Shown here: positions 48,101-56,495 of the stretch, piece by piece
Position numbering within the stretch: the first letter of the stretch is position 1
Layout of the letters: every line of letters starts with the position of its first letter
Assembly: GCA_029260055.1 (NCBI GenBank)
Contig: JAJDDX010000500.1
Coordinates: forward strand, 119,467-183,466
Direction: 5' to 3'
Origin: Phycisphaerae bacterium
Lineage (GTDB): Bacteria > Planctomycetota > Phycisphaerae > UBA1845
DNA length: 64,000 nt
Made by a program: the position numbers and the translations under genes
The notes under the pieces: model-generated
Seen by the model: the letters and a program-made list of their open reading frames with translations, nothing else
Databases searched by the model: none
What the model was told of the DNA's origin: nothing

Positions 48101-48207
48101 GGCTCGCACTCGATAAGCCACACCCCTCCCGGTCCGGCCGCCTTGGGTGGGTGCTTCATCCCGTTCGCCTCCACGGTGCAGAGGGTGACCTTGCCGACGT
48201 TTCTCAC
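45139..48207 (-). CDS. SNF2-like SF2 helicase, intein-containing precursor
   Basis: LLVADDLGLGKSATAICTM, VVFDECQELR, IGLSATPIYN, VLIMSLRSGAGLDGLQ, CIGRYHRDGQT. Confidence 0.88.
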   Translation of the reverse strand: MRNVGKVTLCTVEANGMKHPPKAAGPGGVWLIECEPHAMLRLKRTFAKVNDRHLGKTTLVNSEENCRELNWFLGRFPMEMTEEHRAYMAKASATFDKRALDFHQVLSGTLKPRKFKLALPPRKYQKVGAELALMSRGLLVADDLGLGKSATAICTMVEPGTRPALVVTMTHLQTQWGRELTKFAPELRWHIIEKIKPYDIAAKMRADTIKKSNKRPKVGTAKCPSCVGVGCHHCAFAGRVDKGSDVSKQKAWTDWMESEPPFPDVIIVNYHKLSKWAEVLASKIESVVFDECQELRRRGTYGDRTAKSLAAEHISRSTNYRIGLSATPIYNYGGEMWNILDILQPDSLGSKAEFQREWCSYSYSEDKARITNPKAFGHFVRESGLMIRRTRREVGRELPPLTRIPYHVDSDPKILDEVKDAAAELARIILSQGEAFTAKGQAARELDWKLRQATGLGKAPHVANFVKMLIESEQQVILYGWHHAVYDVWKAALKEYNPVLFTGQESVKQKDRAREAFVAGDARVLIMSLRSGAGLDGLQECCNVGVFGELDWSPGVHEQCLSEDTEVLTRDGFRGVDEVHLGHEVAAFVDGRIVWRPVVKKIDRPLAADERMFVTKTEKIDLCVTGGHRMVVRCGRRTASGVTRSAWEMVDASSLDGASRRYVPVSGREGDIRGVCLTDYELRLIGWFVSDGSFNGRQLQFYQADHQRWNADLRETLNGCRIDWGMCTRPSGMNIYYVPSGRGSRRWSISEVGQMMEMVADGASYGEVARSVDRSPVAVGKRYRRTQGVDEGTLCQRIGRGWDHLEPYLDKDMSPLMEDMTREQLEHFLHGLWMGDGSKSTRLKNVKRITSVNKNMLDRLQSICVRRGMAANISKRKGRTRVGNPIYDIWLSDAEEASLPGPSKPNRIKADPWEPQRVWCVTNDVGTLVVRRGGKVVVVGNCIGRYHRDGQTEGSVAYFLIAEDGSDPVIADILGLKRQQITGIKNPDASLVENLQTDPNHIKKLAEHFLKNRGLHVDVVDS
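45385..46530 (-). mobile_element. Intein in motif VI of the SNF2-like helicase, LAGLIDADG-type
   Basis: HEQ/CLSEDTEVLTRDGF...VTGGHRMVV...LIGWFVSDGSFNG...FLHGLWMGDGSKS...VVVVGN/CIGRYHRDGQ; 382 aa. Confidence 0.92.
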
Positions 48208-48572
48208 TAGAACGCTCCACCACTGATCCAGACGACCTCGACACTCTTCCCGGAGACCTCGTCTGGCAGGTTCCGGTGCTTCGATTTGGTTGTGACAACG
48301 AGCATCGCGGCCAGCTCGTCGTGCTGGAGGTAGCGGTGGGCCTGCCTCGTGAGGGCCGTCAACGACCCGTCCACCTTCACCTCGATGCCGAGAACCCCTT
48401 CGACCATGAAGTCGATCTGGTCCCTCGACCTCCCGAGCCGGTGCTCCCGCGCGTAGGGGAGCCCCAGCTCATCGAGGACGATGGCTATGCCGGCCTGGAG
48501 TTCGGCTTCGTTGTCGTAGCGGAACCGCTTGGAGCGCAGCGCCGCGACGACGCGCTGTGCAGACGTCTGCAC
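48207..48572 (-). CDS. PD-(D/E)XK nuclease-like protein
   Basis: ELQAGIAIVLDELGLPYAREHRLGRSRDQIDFMVEGVLGIEVKVDG; probable GTG start at 48572. Confidence 0.6.
   Translation of the reverse strand: MQTSAQRVVAALRSKRFRYDNEAELQAGIAIVLDELGLPYAREHRLGRSRDQIDFMVEGVLGIEVKVDGSLTALTRQAHRYLQHDELAAMLVVTTKSKHRNLPDEVSGKSVEVVWISGGAF
48557..48572. promoter_or_regulatory. GTGCAGACGTCTGCAC perfect palindrome (dispersed family, copy 6)
   Basis: Overlaps the probable GTG start of the nuclease gene. Confidence 0.5.
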
Positions 48573-48576
48573 CCGG

Positions 48577-48951
48577 TCAGACTGAAGTCTGTGCCGTTCC
48601 GCCCTTCGACTTGCCGCTCTTGGCTGGCGGCGGGTCCGCGTTCGCTGCGGCAGCCTCTTCGGCCTTCGCCTTCTCGGTCTCGATCTTCTGCTTGGCGACC
48701 GAAATCTGACCGTCGTTGAAGAGGCCCTTCGCCTCGCGATTCGCACGCTTGACCGCGTCGTTGAGGATGGACTCACGAGCCTTCACGGCGCGGTCCAGCT
48801 CGTTGCGCTGTTCGAGTAGCGGCTGGAGGTCCTCTTCCATCGCGGCGACCGTTGAGACGATTCCTCGTCCCCATGCGCCACCGCCTTCTGGGAGGGCCTC
48901 GACCCAGGCCACTTTGCTCGACGCAGCTACGTCATCCTTCTTCTTCGGCAT
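48577..48951 (-). CDS. Hypothetical coiled-coil protein
   Basis: 124-aa ORF with charged helical region. Confidence 0.5.
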   Translation of the reverse strand: MPKKKDDVAASSKVAWVEALPEGGGAWGRGIVSTVAAMEEDLQPLLEQRNELDRAVKARESILNDAVKRANREAKGLFNDGQISVAKQKIETEKAKAEEAAAANADPPPAKSGKSKGGTAQTSV

Positions 48952-49038
48952 CTACTTCTCCTTCGAGTTGGGGTCGGGGACAATACCATACGCCCACGCG
49001 ATACCGTATCCTCTCCACGCCAGGGAGAAGGAGACACC

Positions 49039-49362
49039 GTGACCACAGCAGTCGTAGAAACAGAAAACATCACCCCGATGACCACTCCCGACCCCTACAT
49101 CGAGCTGGAAACCATCCTAATGACCATGAGCCGAGGGCTCGTGGACAAGCCAGACGAGGTCACCATCTTCCCCGCCAAGGGAGAGGGCTTCGTCCACTTC
49201 GAGGTGCGGTGCGACGATCGTGATCTCGGTGCCCTCATCGGCAAACGGGGCGCCCACGCCACGTCGATGCGATCGATTCTCTCGGCATCAGCGGCCGTGC
49301 GAAACATTCGGGTCACCGTCCAGTTCATCTCGCGCGAGGGCGATGGGCACGCAGGCCGCTGA
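49039..49362 (+). CDS. KH-domain RNA-binding protein (KhpA-like)
   Basis: DRDLGALIGKRGAHATSMRSILSASA (GxxG motif); GTG start. Confidence 0.6.
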   Translation: MTTAVVETENITPMTTPDPYIELETILMTMSRGLVDKPDEVTIFPAKGEGFVHFEVRCDDRDLGALIGKRGAHATSMRSILSASAAVRNIRVTVQFISREGDGHAGR

Positions 49363-50102
49363 TGACTCGCCGAAACCCACGAGCGCGTAGCTCTTCGCTC
49401 GGAACTCTCCAGGCCGGTATCCTGGGCGTCCTCCCCTTCGACCCGGAGATCATCGGCGTGTACCCCTCCATCAGCGCATCGTTCCTCCCACACAAGCAGG
49501 AGATCAGTTTCCATCGAGGGGACACGCTCAACATCCCCATCCAGATCCAGGACGACCAGGACCCGCCGGACCCCGTCATGATCAGCGGCGGCGTCCTCCG
49601 ATGGTCCGCCAAACAGAACGGACCGGCGCTGCCCGCCGACAACAACGTGGCCCTTCTCATCAAGAAGACGAGCTACGACGGCGGCATCGAGCTGACCAAC
49701 GAGGCCAACGGCCAGGCCATCCTCCACGTCTACCCCGAGGATACCCGATCCTTCCCGGTCGTGGCCGCCTGCTGGGACCTGGAGGTCACCCAGGCCGTCG
49801 AAGAGCTGCTGGTCGCCTCGGGCTGCGACACCGTCCCCGCGCCTACCGCCAGCGTCACCGTCGGCACCCCCGTCGTCACCGTCTCCGGCTACGACCTCAT
49901 GAGCCTCGGGCTCCGCTGGGGGGACATCATCGACGTCCAGGGTCGGTGCGTTCTCGTCAAGGAGGTCCTGTCCTCCTCGATGGTCGAGACCGACTTCGAC
50001 GGGTGGACATCGGAGTCCGACATGGACTTCGTCATCGCCCGCGGAGAGACGAAGACGGTGGCCTCAGGCCCCTTCAGTCTCATCCTCGACATCACCATCT
50101 GA
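49362..50102 (+). CDS. Putative virion protein
   Basis: Beta-rich ORF on the plus strand, FHRGDTLNIPIQIQDDQDPPDP. Confidence 0.5.
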   Translation: MTRRNPRARSSSLGTLQAGILGVLPFDPEIIGVYPSISASFLPHKQEISFHRGDTLNIPIQIQDDQDPPDPVMISGGVLRWSAKQNGPALPADNNVALLIKKTSYDGGIELTNEANGQAILHVYPEDTRSFPVVAACWDLEVTQAVEELLVASGCDTVPAPTASVTVGTPVVTVSGYDLMSLGLRWGDIIDVQGRCVLVKEVLSSSMVETDFDGWTSESDMDFVIARGETKTVASGPFSLILDITI

Positions 50103-50149
50103 GGTGGCCCGGTTCTTGACAATCGCTCCTGAGCCGGCAAGATGAACTT

Positions 50150-50368
50150 GTGGGTAAACCCAAGACGATGCGCTGCAAGGGATGTGGCGAGGTCCTCGAC
50201 GAGGATGCGGGTTCCGTGATTCGTGTGACACCTGGTGAGCTGGTGACGAAGAGCGAGAAGCTCCGGTTCTGCCGTGATGGAGAGCCCTGGGGTGTCATGC
50301 ACGAGCGGTGCTTCAAAATTGCTATCGGAGACCCCGACAGCATCGACCTCCTCGCCGTCTCGGCCTAA
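50150..50368 (+). CDS. Small zinc-ribbon-like protein
   Basis: MRCKGCGEVLDEDAG...FCRDG...HERCFK. Confidence 0.5.
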   Translation: MGKPKTMRCKGCGEVLDEDAGSVIRVTPGELVTKSEKLRFCRDGEPWGVMHERCFKIAIGDPDSIDLLAVSA

Positions 50369-50530
50369 CGTCCCCTACAAGCCCGCCGACCTCGGACATG
50401 TCCGAGCGTGCAGGCGTACCCGCACGAGAGCCTCTACGTCCACCCACGCACCCGCGCGAGGGAAAAACGAACTCCCCGACCACCGCCCTTTTTTTGGAAG
50501 GGACGGGACGGCAGCCGGGGAGAACGAAGA

Positions 50531-53485
50531 CTAGTGGCTGGTGAGCGAGAACTCAGCCGGTGGCGGGACCACACCCGGAATCGGAGAGTGCCCGACCTCG
50601 TCGAGGTAGTCGCTCGGCGGGAGCTGGACAACCCGATTCCCGACCGCGACGTTGATCGCGTAGCTGTAGTGCAGCTCGTCCTTGGCGCGGGTCGAAGCCA
50701 CGTAGAAGAGGCGACGCTCCTCCTCGGGGTCCTCGGCGCGGCCGTGGGGGAGGATGCCGTGGGCGCAGCCGATGACGATGACCACGGGCCACTCCAGGCC
50801 CTTGCTGCGGTGGATGGAGCAGAGGGTGACCTTGTTCGGATCCTTTTTGCCGCGCTTCTCGCGACTGGCCCTGATGGTGCGGTCGACATAGTCGAGCAGC
50901 TCGCGGACGGTGGGGAAGCGACCCGCGGCGCGGACCATCTCACGAACGTTCGAGACGCGGGAGTTCTCGGTCGACTCCTCGCCCTCGTCGCGGATGAGCC
51001 ACTGGGTGTAGCGGGTCTGGGTGACGATGGAGTCGAGGATGCGGGCCGGAAAAGCCGCGTCACGTGCCTCTGCGCTCGCTCCCTCGGCGGCACCGGCCTG
51101 GATCTCAGCACGGAGGTTCTCGATCATCGAAGCCCAGTCCTCGGCGGCGTAACGCTGGCGGCGCTGGATGCCGGCGCGCTCGTTGGCCTCCTTGACGACG
51201 GCAAGCCAGGAGAAGCGAGTCCCCTCGCTCTTGGCCCTACGGGCGTGCATCTTGGCGACCTCGCGGACCTTCTCTACGTAGCGCTTGCCGAGGAAGCGGA
51301 AGGGACTGTTGATGCACTTCTCCATGGAGTCGAGCCAGTCAACGAACTTGCCGTGGCCCGAGGCAACGCGGAGGTACCCGAGGAGGTTCTTGACCTCGCG
51401 GCGCTCGTAGAAGCTCGTGCCGCCGAGAATACGGTAGGGGATGCGGTGGCCGATGAGGCCCTCTTCGGGAGCGCGGGACTGGGCGTTCGTGCGGTAGAGG
51501 ATAGCGATGTCACGAGGCTCGACGCCGGCATTAGCCACGAGGGTGGCGATGCGGTGAGCGACCGACTCGCCCTCGTCTTCGAGGTTCATGAACTCGGTCG
51601 AGGTCACGGTGCCCTCTGTGTCCCGCTCGCAGATCATGTCGAGGTCGAGGCGGGTGGTCGGGTCCATCGCCGCGAGGGACCTGTTGGCGGCGTCGATGAT
51701 CTTCGAGCCACAGCGGTAGTTGCGGCCCATCTTGACCACGCTGGCCGACCAGTCCTTCTCGAAGCCGAGGAGCTTCTCGGGGCGGGCGCCGCGCCAGGTG
51801 TAAATGCAGTTCAGAACCACGATGCCATTGGCGGCGTAGGAATGATCCTTCTCCACGTCAAGGGAGTAGACCAGGCCCGAGTACATCCGTGATGGAACCG
51901 CATCAATGGGAGCCCACATGTTCCGGTCGTCTGGGAGCGGAACGCTCATCAGGCCCGGCAGGAGGTTGATAGCGTGGACCGGGAAGTAGGTGCCGCGCAC
52001 GTAGTCCGCATTAGGGTCGTCGGCTTCTGTTGCCGGGAAAGGCCAGAACGGAAAGTCGACGGATCGACTGTACTTGGCGAGCACCTGTGGTCCACGCGAC
52101 CATGTGTTCACCGACCCGAAAATCTCGGGGATAGCAGCGGTGTCGAGGTGGGTGTTGCTGACTGGCTCGAACGTCGCCGTGGGGATACCATGCTTGGCAG
52201 CCACGATGGACTCGTGGATACTCGCTTCCCTCCGGGTCTTGTGGGTCTTCAGAATCCAGACCTTGTCAGCTTTTTCCAGCTTCGCGCGCGTCACGAGGTG
52301 TAGGTTCCGGGACTTCCCTCTGGAGGCGAGGAGCTGGCACCACCCGACGCGGTATCCGAGGTCCTTACGGTACATGAGGTAGGTGACGCAGGTGTCGTGG
52401 TCGTCTCGATTGGTCCACCGACAGAGCACCTTGTGGTTGTCGGTCATCTCGGTCGAACGGTCGCAGACACGCATATCGAAGAGGCGACCGTCATAGACGC
52501 GGCTACCCAAGCTGGCACGGCGTCCTCCCACCATCTTCTGTGCTTTGCGATTCCACCCCTTGACGGTGATGAGCTTACCTTCCTGGTCTGCCCACAGGTC
52601 TTCAATCGAAACGTCACCATCATCGGTGGCGATCATCGTGCCAGGAGGGTGACACTGGGCGGGGTCGCCCACGAGGACGTAGTTGCGGTGGTCCTGCGCG
52701 AGGAGCGAGCCCATCATGAGCTGGGGGAGTGACTGGTCCTGGGCTTCGTCCTGGATGACCCAGTCCCAACGGGCGGCCCAGCGGAGGCGGATGTCTTCGT
52801 TGTCAACCATGGCCTCGACCGAGTCGATGAGCATGTCGGCGAAGGTGAGCAGGCGGCGCTCGCGGCGAATCTCCTCGGCACGCTCGTATGCCTCGTGAAG
52901 GAGGGCGGGGTTGTGCTTGGGGCCGGGGTACTTGGCGTAGATACCCTCGGCGATCTCGATGGCCTCATCCGAGTTCGGTCGCGCCATGTTCGACTTGCAG
53001 GTCTCGATGTAGGTCGCAAGGGCAGTTACGTCGGCCTTCTTCCAGTTCATGTGCTTGTAGCCGGTGACCTCCTTGAGAACGACGCGGAAACGGTCCTTGC
53101 TGTCGATGGTCCAGTCCCACTCGCTGCCGAAGCTGCCGAGGCACTCGCTCCTGTGGATCTCCAGGGCCACCGAGTGGAACGTGCCCACGCGGGCGTCGGT
53201 CTCGCCGATGAGGTTCTTGAGCCTCTCGTTCATTTCGTCGGCGCCCTTCTTCGAGAAGGTCACGGCGAGAATACGGCCGGGGTGGACGCCCTTGACCTTC
53301 ACGAGGCGCGCGATGCGGTGAACGACCACGCGGGTCTTGCCGGCGCCCGCGACGGCGACGAGAAGTTTGGGTCCCTCTTCATGGAGGACAGCTTCGCGCT
53401 GCTCGGGGTTCAGGCCAACGAGGAGCTTGTCCTCGTGCTTGATGTCGACCCCGCGGCTCACGTCAATAATGTCTCCGATGCCCAT
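50531..53485 (-). CDS. UvrD/PcrA-like SF1 helicase, intein-containing precursor
   Basis: LNPEQREAV, AVAGAGKTRV, VIQDEAQDQ, LVGDPAQ/CIYTWRGA, TLCSIHRSKGLEWPVVIVIG, EERRLFYVASTRA; start MGIGDIID at 53485. Confidence 0.9.
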   Translation of the reverse strand: MGIGDIIDVSRGVDIKHEDKLLVGLNPEQREAVLHEEGPKLLVAVAGAGKTRVVVHRIARLVKVKGVHPGRILAVTFSKKGADEMNERLKNLIGETDARVGTFHSVALEIHRSECLGSFGSEWDWTIDSKDRFRVVLKEVTGYKHMNWKKADVTALATYIETCKSNMARPNSDEAIEIAEGIYAKYPGPKHNPALLHEAYERAEEIRRERRLLTFADMLIDSVEAMVDNEDIRLRWAARWDWVIQDEAQDQSLPQLMMGSLLAQDHRNYVLVGDPAQCHPPGTMIATDDGDVSIEDLWADQEGKLITVKGWNRKAQKMVGGRRASLGSRVYDGRLFDMRVCDRSTEMTDNHKVLCRWTNRDDHDTCVTYLMYRKDLGYRVGWCQLLASRGKSRNLHLVTRAKLEKADKVWILKTHKTRREASIHESIVAAKHGIPTATFEPVSNTHLDTAAIPEIFGSVNTWSRGPQVLAKYSRSVDFPFWPFPATEADDPNADYVRGTYFPVHAINLLPGLMSVPLPDDRNMWAPIDAVPSRMYSGLVYSLDVEKDHSYAANGIVVLNCIYTWRGARPEKLLGFEKDWSASVVKMGRNYRCGSKIIDAANRSLAAMDPTTRLDLDMICERDTEGTVTSTEFMNLEDEGESVAHRIATLVANAGVEPRDIAILYRTNAQSRAPEEGLIGHRIPYRILGGTSFYERREVKNLLGYLRVASGHGKFVDWLDSMEKCINSPFRFLGKRYVEKVREVAKMHARRAKSEGTRFSWLAVVKEANERAGIQRRQRYAAEDWASMIENLRAEIQAGAAEGASAEARDAAFPARILDSIVTQTRYTQWLIRDEGEESTENSRVSNVREMVRAAGRFPTVRELLDYVDRTIRASREKRGKKDPNKVTLCSIHRSKGLEWPVVIVIGCAHGILPHGRAEDPEEERRLFYVASTRAKDELHYSYAINVAVGNRVVQLPPSDYLDEVGHSPIPGVVPPPAEFSLTSH
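51809..52654 (-). mobile_element. Intein in the UvrD-like helicase, possible degenerate GIY-YIG-like insert
   Basis: GDPAQ/CHPPGTMIATDDGDVSIEDL...MTDNHKVLCRW...TYLMYRKDLGYRVGWC...ASIHESIVAAKHGIP...GIVVLN/CIYTWRGA; 282 aa. Confidence 0.88.
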
Positions 53486-53571
53486 GTTCCGCTCTTTTCT
53501 GCCGGTTCTTGCCGGCGGTAGCGTCGGTCCTCGTGCCGACCTAACGATACTGAGGCTATAACGAGCGTTCG

Positions 53572-53841
53572 TCAAGAGCTTTTATTTGACCGCGCTTCAC
53601 CGCCGCTCCTCCGCTTCGGAAAGGCACGCCCCAGTAGGCGCCCTGCATACGTGGCAGCCACAGCGGCGGCAAGCCCCTGGAGCATCGACAGCGGCAACGA
53701 AGCGACCCCAAGTCCAATCGTGGCTGGCACGGTCCAGAACATGGAAACCAGGACCCCCAGCGAGAGCAGCAAGAGGATAATCCCCCCGATCGCCTGATAG
53801 GCCCGCCGGCCTGTTCGCCCTCGACCCCCCTCTACATCCAT
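53572..53841 (-). CDS. Small membrane protein
   Basis: Start MDVEGGRG; AIGGIILLLLSLGVLVSMFW hydrophobic segment plus a second. Confidence 0.5.
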   Translation of the reverse strand: MDVEGGRGRTGRRAYQAIGGIILLLLSLGVLVSMFWTVPATIGLGVASLPLSMLQGLAAAVAATYAGRLLGRAFPKRRSGGEARSNKSS

Positions 53842-53888
53842 AACCGGGCTCCTGCGTACCCCTCTGTTTCCTTGTCGACACACACGGC

Positions 53889-54048
53889 CAACACGTCCTG
53901 CCGAACCTGCCTCACCCAACCCTGCCTCACCCGACCTCACCTAACCCGACCTGCCTCACCCGACCTCACCAAACCTCACCGCGCCATACCTGCCTCACCC
54001 GACCAGACCTAACCCGACCTCACCTCGCCATACCTGCCGTACCTAGTT
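53889..54048. repeat. Imperfect intergenic repeat with 5-nt GG/CC phasing
   Basis: cctgcctcacccgacctcacctaacccgacctgcctcacccgacctcacc... unit CCTGCCTCACCCGACCTCACC repeated several times. Confidence 0.7.
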
Positions 54049-54498
54049 TTTCTCAACTTCGACCTTCGCCTGAAAATCGATCACCTGAGTGATCATCAAG
54101 TCGATCGAGTCACCCATACCAACAGCTGATGCAATCGACTGTGCCCTCTTGAGACACCCAAGGGCGCGCTGCATCTCCTGTTGCAACGTCCGAAGCGCTT
54201 TGCCCCGATCACTCACCAACGACAACGTCTCGACGTACCCGCCCTCTTCACGGTCTGGGTCGTGAACATACCTGGGAACCATCAACACGTGATGCCTAGT
54301 CGACACCTCGATCGTTACAGATCTGATCATCGATCGCGCCTGTTGAAGACGGTGCTCGTGAGCAGCTTTCTCGTCGTCCCACTCGAAGAACCCGTGGAGG
54401 GGAGAACCCTCCGGGTGGGCTTCCTTGATCACACGGTCGGGTGATAGTTCACCAGCATGAGCGAGCCGCTGAAGGACCTCTAGCCCCTCGTCTGTCAC
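54043..54498 (-). CDS. Hypothetical protein
   Basis: 151-aa ORF. Confidence 0.5.
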   Translation of the reverse strand: MTDEGLEVLQRLAHAGELSPDRVIKEAHPEGSPLHGFFEWDDEKAAHEHRLQQARSMIRSVTIEVSTRHHVLMVPRYVHDPDREEGGYVETLSLVSDRGKALRTLQQEMQRALGCLKRAQSIASAVGMGDSIDLMITQVIDFQAKVEVEKN

Positions 54499-55313
54499 GC
54501 GATCTCTGCCAACGAGGTGCCGTTACTCTTGGAGACGAGATTCTTGAAACCCTTGGGTGTGTGCCCTCGACGTTTGACCTCCTCGTGCCACCACACAAGG
54601 AACTGGTCGGTCTCCTCGTCGTAGCTAACGGGATTCGCCAGGGCCTCTTCCTGTACCTCACGACCTCCTTGTTCGACAATGCGGTGCCAATCGGCATCGT
54701 CATCGTTCACCAGCCGAAACTGACCGAAATTGCCCGCACCCCTCTCCTGCCGAAAATCTCCGACGCCTCGGATCATACCGGCCGCTGAAAGCAAGTTGGC
54801 GATGATGGTGGTGTTGAGGGCTGGCTCAACGAACGCTAGGTCCAACTTGCACGCCCACTCCGACAGACAAGCACGGGTGCGGATGTCCGGGGTCCTTTTC
54901 ATGTCCGCCATCCTGACGACATCCATACGAAGCCTCGGAACTCCCCAAACCGGGATCCGCTCCCCGATAGCCCACACAAGGCGCTCGACCTGGGTCCTCT
55001 TCGCACCCCCTATATCGAGCGAAGCGCTCGCTAAGGCCCGCTTGAACGAGACCGCCGGGATCACGAGCCGAGTTGGACCCGTTGCCGACTTGTAGACCGA
55101 GTTTCGAAACTCCTCAGGTGGGTTATGCTTCGCCGTGGACTGCTTCTCCGCCGCCGTCCTCTTCCGCGGGTAAAGCAGATCCCCGATCGTCTTGTTACTC
55201 ATCGCGTTGTAGATTAATGGCGTCGACCCACAAACGTAACACGTCAACCGTCCTTCGTTGATCTTGAGGATGTCGACTTCCTCTTTTGACCTTGACCTAG
55301 ACTTCTCACTCAT
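54495..55313 (-). CDS. Hypothetical protein with Gly-rich C-terminal loop
   Basis: LTCYVCGSTPLIYNAMSNKTIGDLLYP...IRGVGDFRQERGAGNFGQFRLV. Confidence 0.5.
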   Translation of the reverse strand: MSEKSRSRSKEEVDILKINEGRLTCYVCGSTPLIYNAMSNKTIGDLLYPRKRTAAEKQSTAKHNPPEEFRNSVYKSATGPTRLVIPAVSFKRALASASLDIGGAKRTQVERLVWAIGERIPVWGVPRLRMDVVRMADMKRTPDIRTRACLSEWACKLDLAFVEPALNTTIIANLLSAAGMIRGVGDFRQERGAGNFGQFRLVNDDDADWHRIVEQGGREVQEEALANPVSYDEETDQFLVWWHEEVKRRGHTPKGFKNLVSKSNGTSLAEIA

Positions 55314-55525
55314 TCGTTCCCCTTTCCTTTTCTGGGATTGACCGCTCGATCACTCTGCTTCACGGGCCAACACTCGTTGCACTGTGCTTGGTTGGTTGCG
55401 GTACTCCGCATCACGCATCTTGCGGATGCCAACCACGCTAAGCGGCTTTGTTTCGCCACACTCTCCCACTTACCCCACTGTAACACGTTATGTGATAACA
55501 ACCGCCAGCGCAACCCGCCGTCTTT

Positions 55526-56059
55526 TCACTTCAATGTGGAACGGCTTGTTGAGCGGCAATCCGGATACGCGCAGCAGCCGTAGAAGGCCGTCCAGCTCTG
55601 GCCCGCCTTGGGGGTCCTGAGGCCCATGATGGAGCCACAGGCCGGGCATGTCGGGTGCTTGAGGGCTTCGCCGTAGGCGGTGCGGAGGTTCGTCGTGAGG
55701 CGCTTGAGGAAGACCTCGACGCGCTCCTCGGGGGAGAGCTTCGTGGGGGCGGTGCGGAGCATCTTGCGGCTCTTCGCGAGGGGCTGGAAGCGGACCTTGC
55801 CGCGGTCGTCCTCGAAGACCCGTCCGACCACGAAGCGGATGGCATCGTCACCGCACGCCCGGACGTTGCCGGCGCCGCAGGTGATGGTCGTGAAGACCCG
55901 GACCCGGGACTGCCGGTTCGGCGGGCAGATGTCGACGAAGACCTCGCGGCCCTGCACGCCCTCCTCAAAGGAGCCCCCCCGCCCGGCGACCGCTTGGCCG
56001 ATGGTGCGGAGGGTCCCAAGGAGGTCGTCCGAGGGGACGTTGATGAAGCTCGGGTTCAC
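55526..56059 (-). CDS. Hypothetical protein with topoisomerase-like C-terminal zinc ribbon
   Basis: CPACGSIMGLRTPKAGQSWTAFYGCCAYPDCRST; GTG start at 56059. Confidence 0.5.
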   Translation of the reverse strand: MNPSFINVPSDDLLGTLRTIGQAVAGRGGSFEEGVQGREVFVDICPPNRQSRVRVFTTITCGAGNVRACGDDAIRFVVGRVFEDDRGKVRFQPLAKSRKMLRTAPTKLSPEERVEVFLKRLTTNLRTAYGEALKHPTCPACGSIMGLRTPKAGQSWTAFYGCCAYPDCRSTSRSTLK

Positions 56060-56298
56060 GACGCCACCGCGGGTGTGAAGGTTGCTCCACCCATCACGGC
56101 CCACGCCGCGAAGACCTCGTCCCTGGGACCGGTGACGATGGTGGCCATCCGGTCGTTACGGTCGAGGTAGCCCTCTTCCTCGGCCTCAGCCTCCTCCGCG
56201 GCGGTGGCGTAGACCACCTCGCACAGAATGTGACCCTCGGGGATCGCCCACCCCAGGTCGTGGTCGAAGATGCTCGCGATAATGTTCTTGGTCTGCAT
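56056..56298 (-). CDS. Small hypothetical protein
   Basis: Start MQTKNIIASIFDHDLG at 56298. Confidence 0.5.
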   Translation of the reverse strand: MQTKNIIASIFDHDLGWAIPEGHILCEVVYATAAEEAEAEEEGYLDRNDRMATIVTGPRDEVFAAWAVMGGATFTPAVAS

Positions 56299-56321
56299 GG
56301 TGAATCGCCCTTCCGCTATCC

Positions 56322-56350
56322 ACACTAAGGCTATGGTTATCGTCAGTCAA
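56322..56350 (-). promoter_or_regulatory. Sigma70-like promoter
   Basis: Minus strand TTGACT-17-TAGTGT. Confidence 0.4.
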
Positions 56351-56495
56351 GGGGCGACAGAAAACAGTTCACCGGGGGCCAAAACAAAAGCGCCCCCGCC
56401 AGAACCATATCCGGGGGGGGGCTACGCATCCGATGAGGCCACGCGAGTCTACGTTGGCACTTGTCGCTTGGCCTCGCTCGGGTTCTCGTTCATGG

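Noticed and set aside
53889-54048. CRISPR array
   Set aside because: Repeats are degenerate and continuous with 5-nt phasing; no constant-length repeat/spacer alternation and no cas genes.
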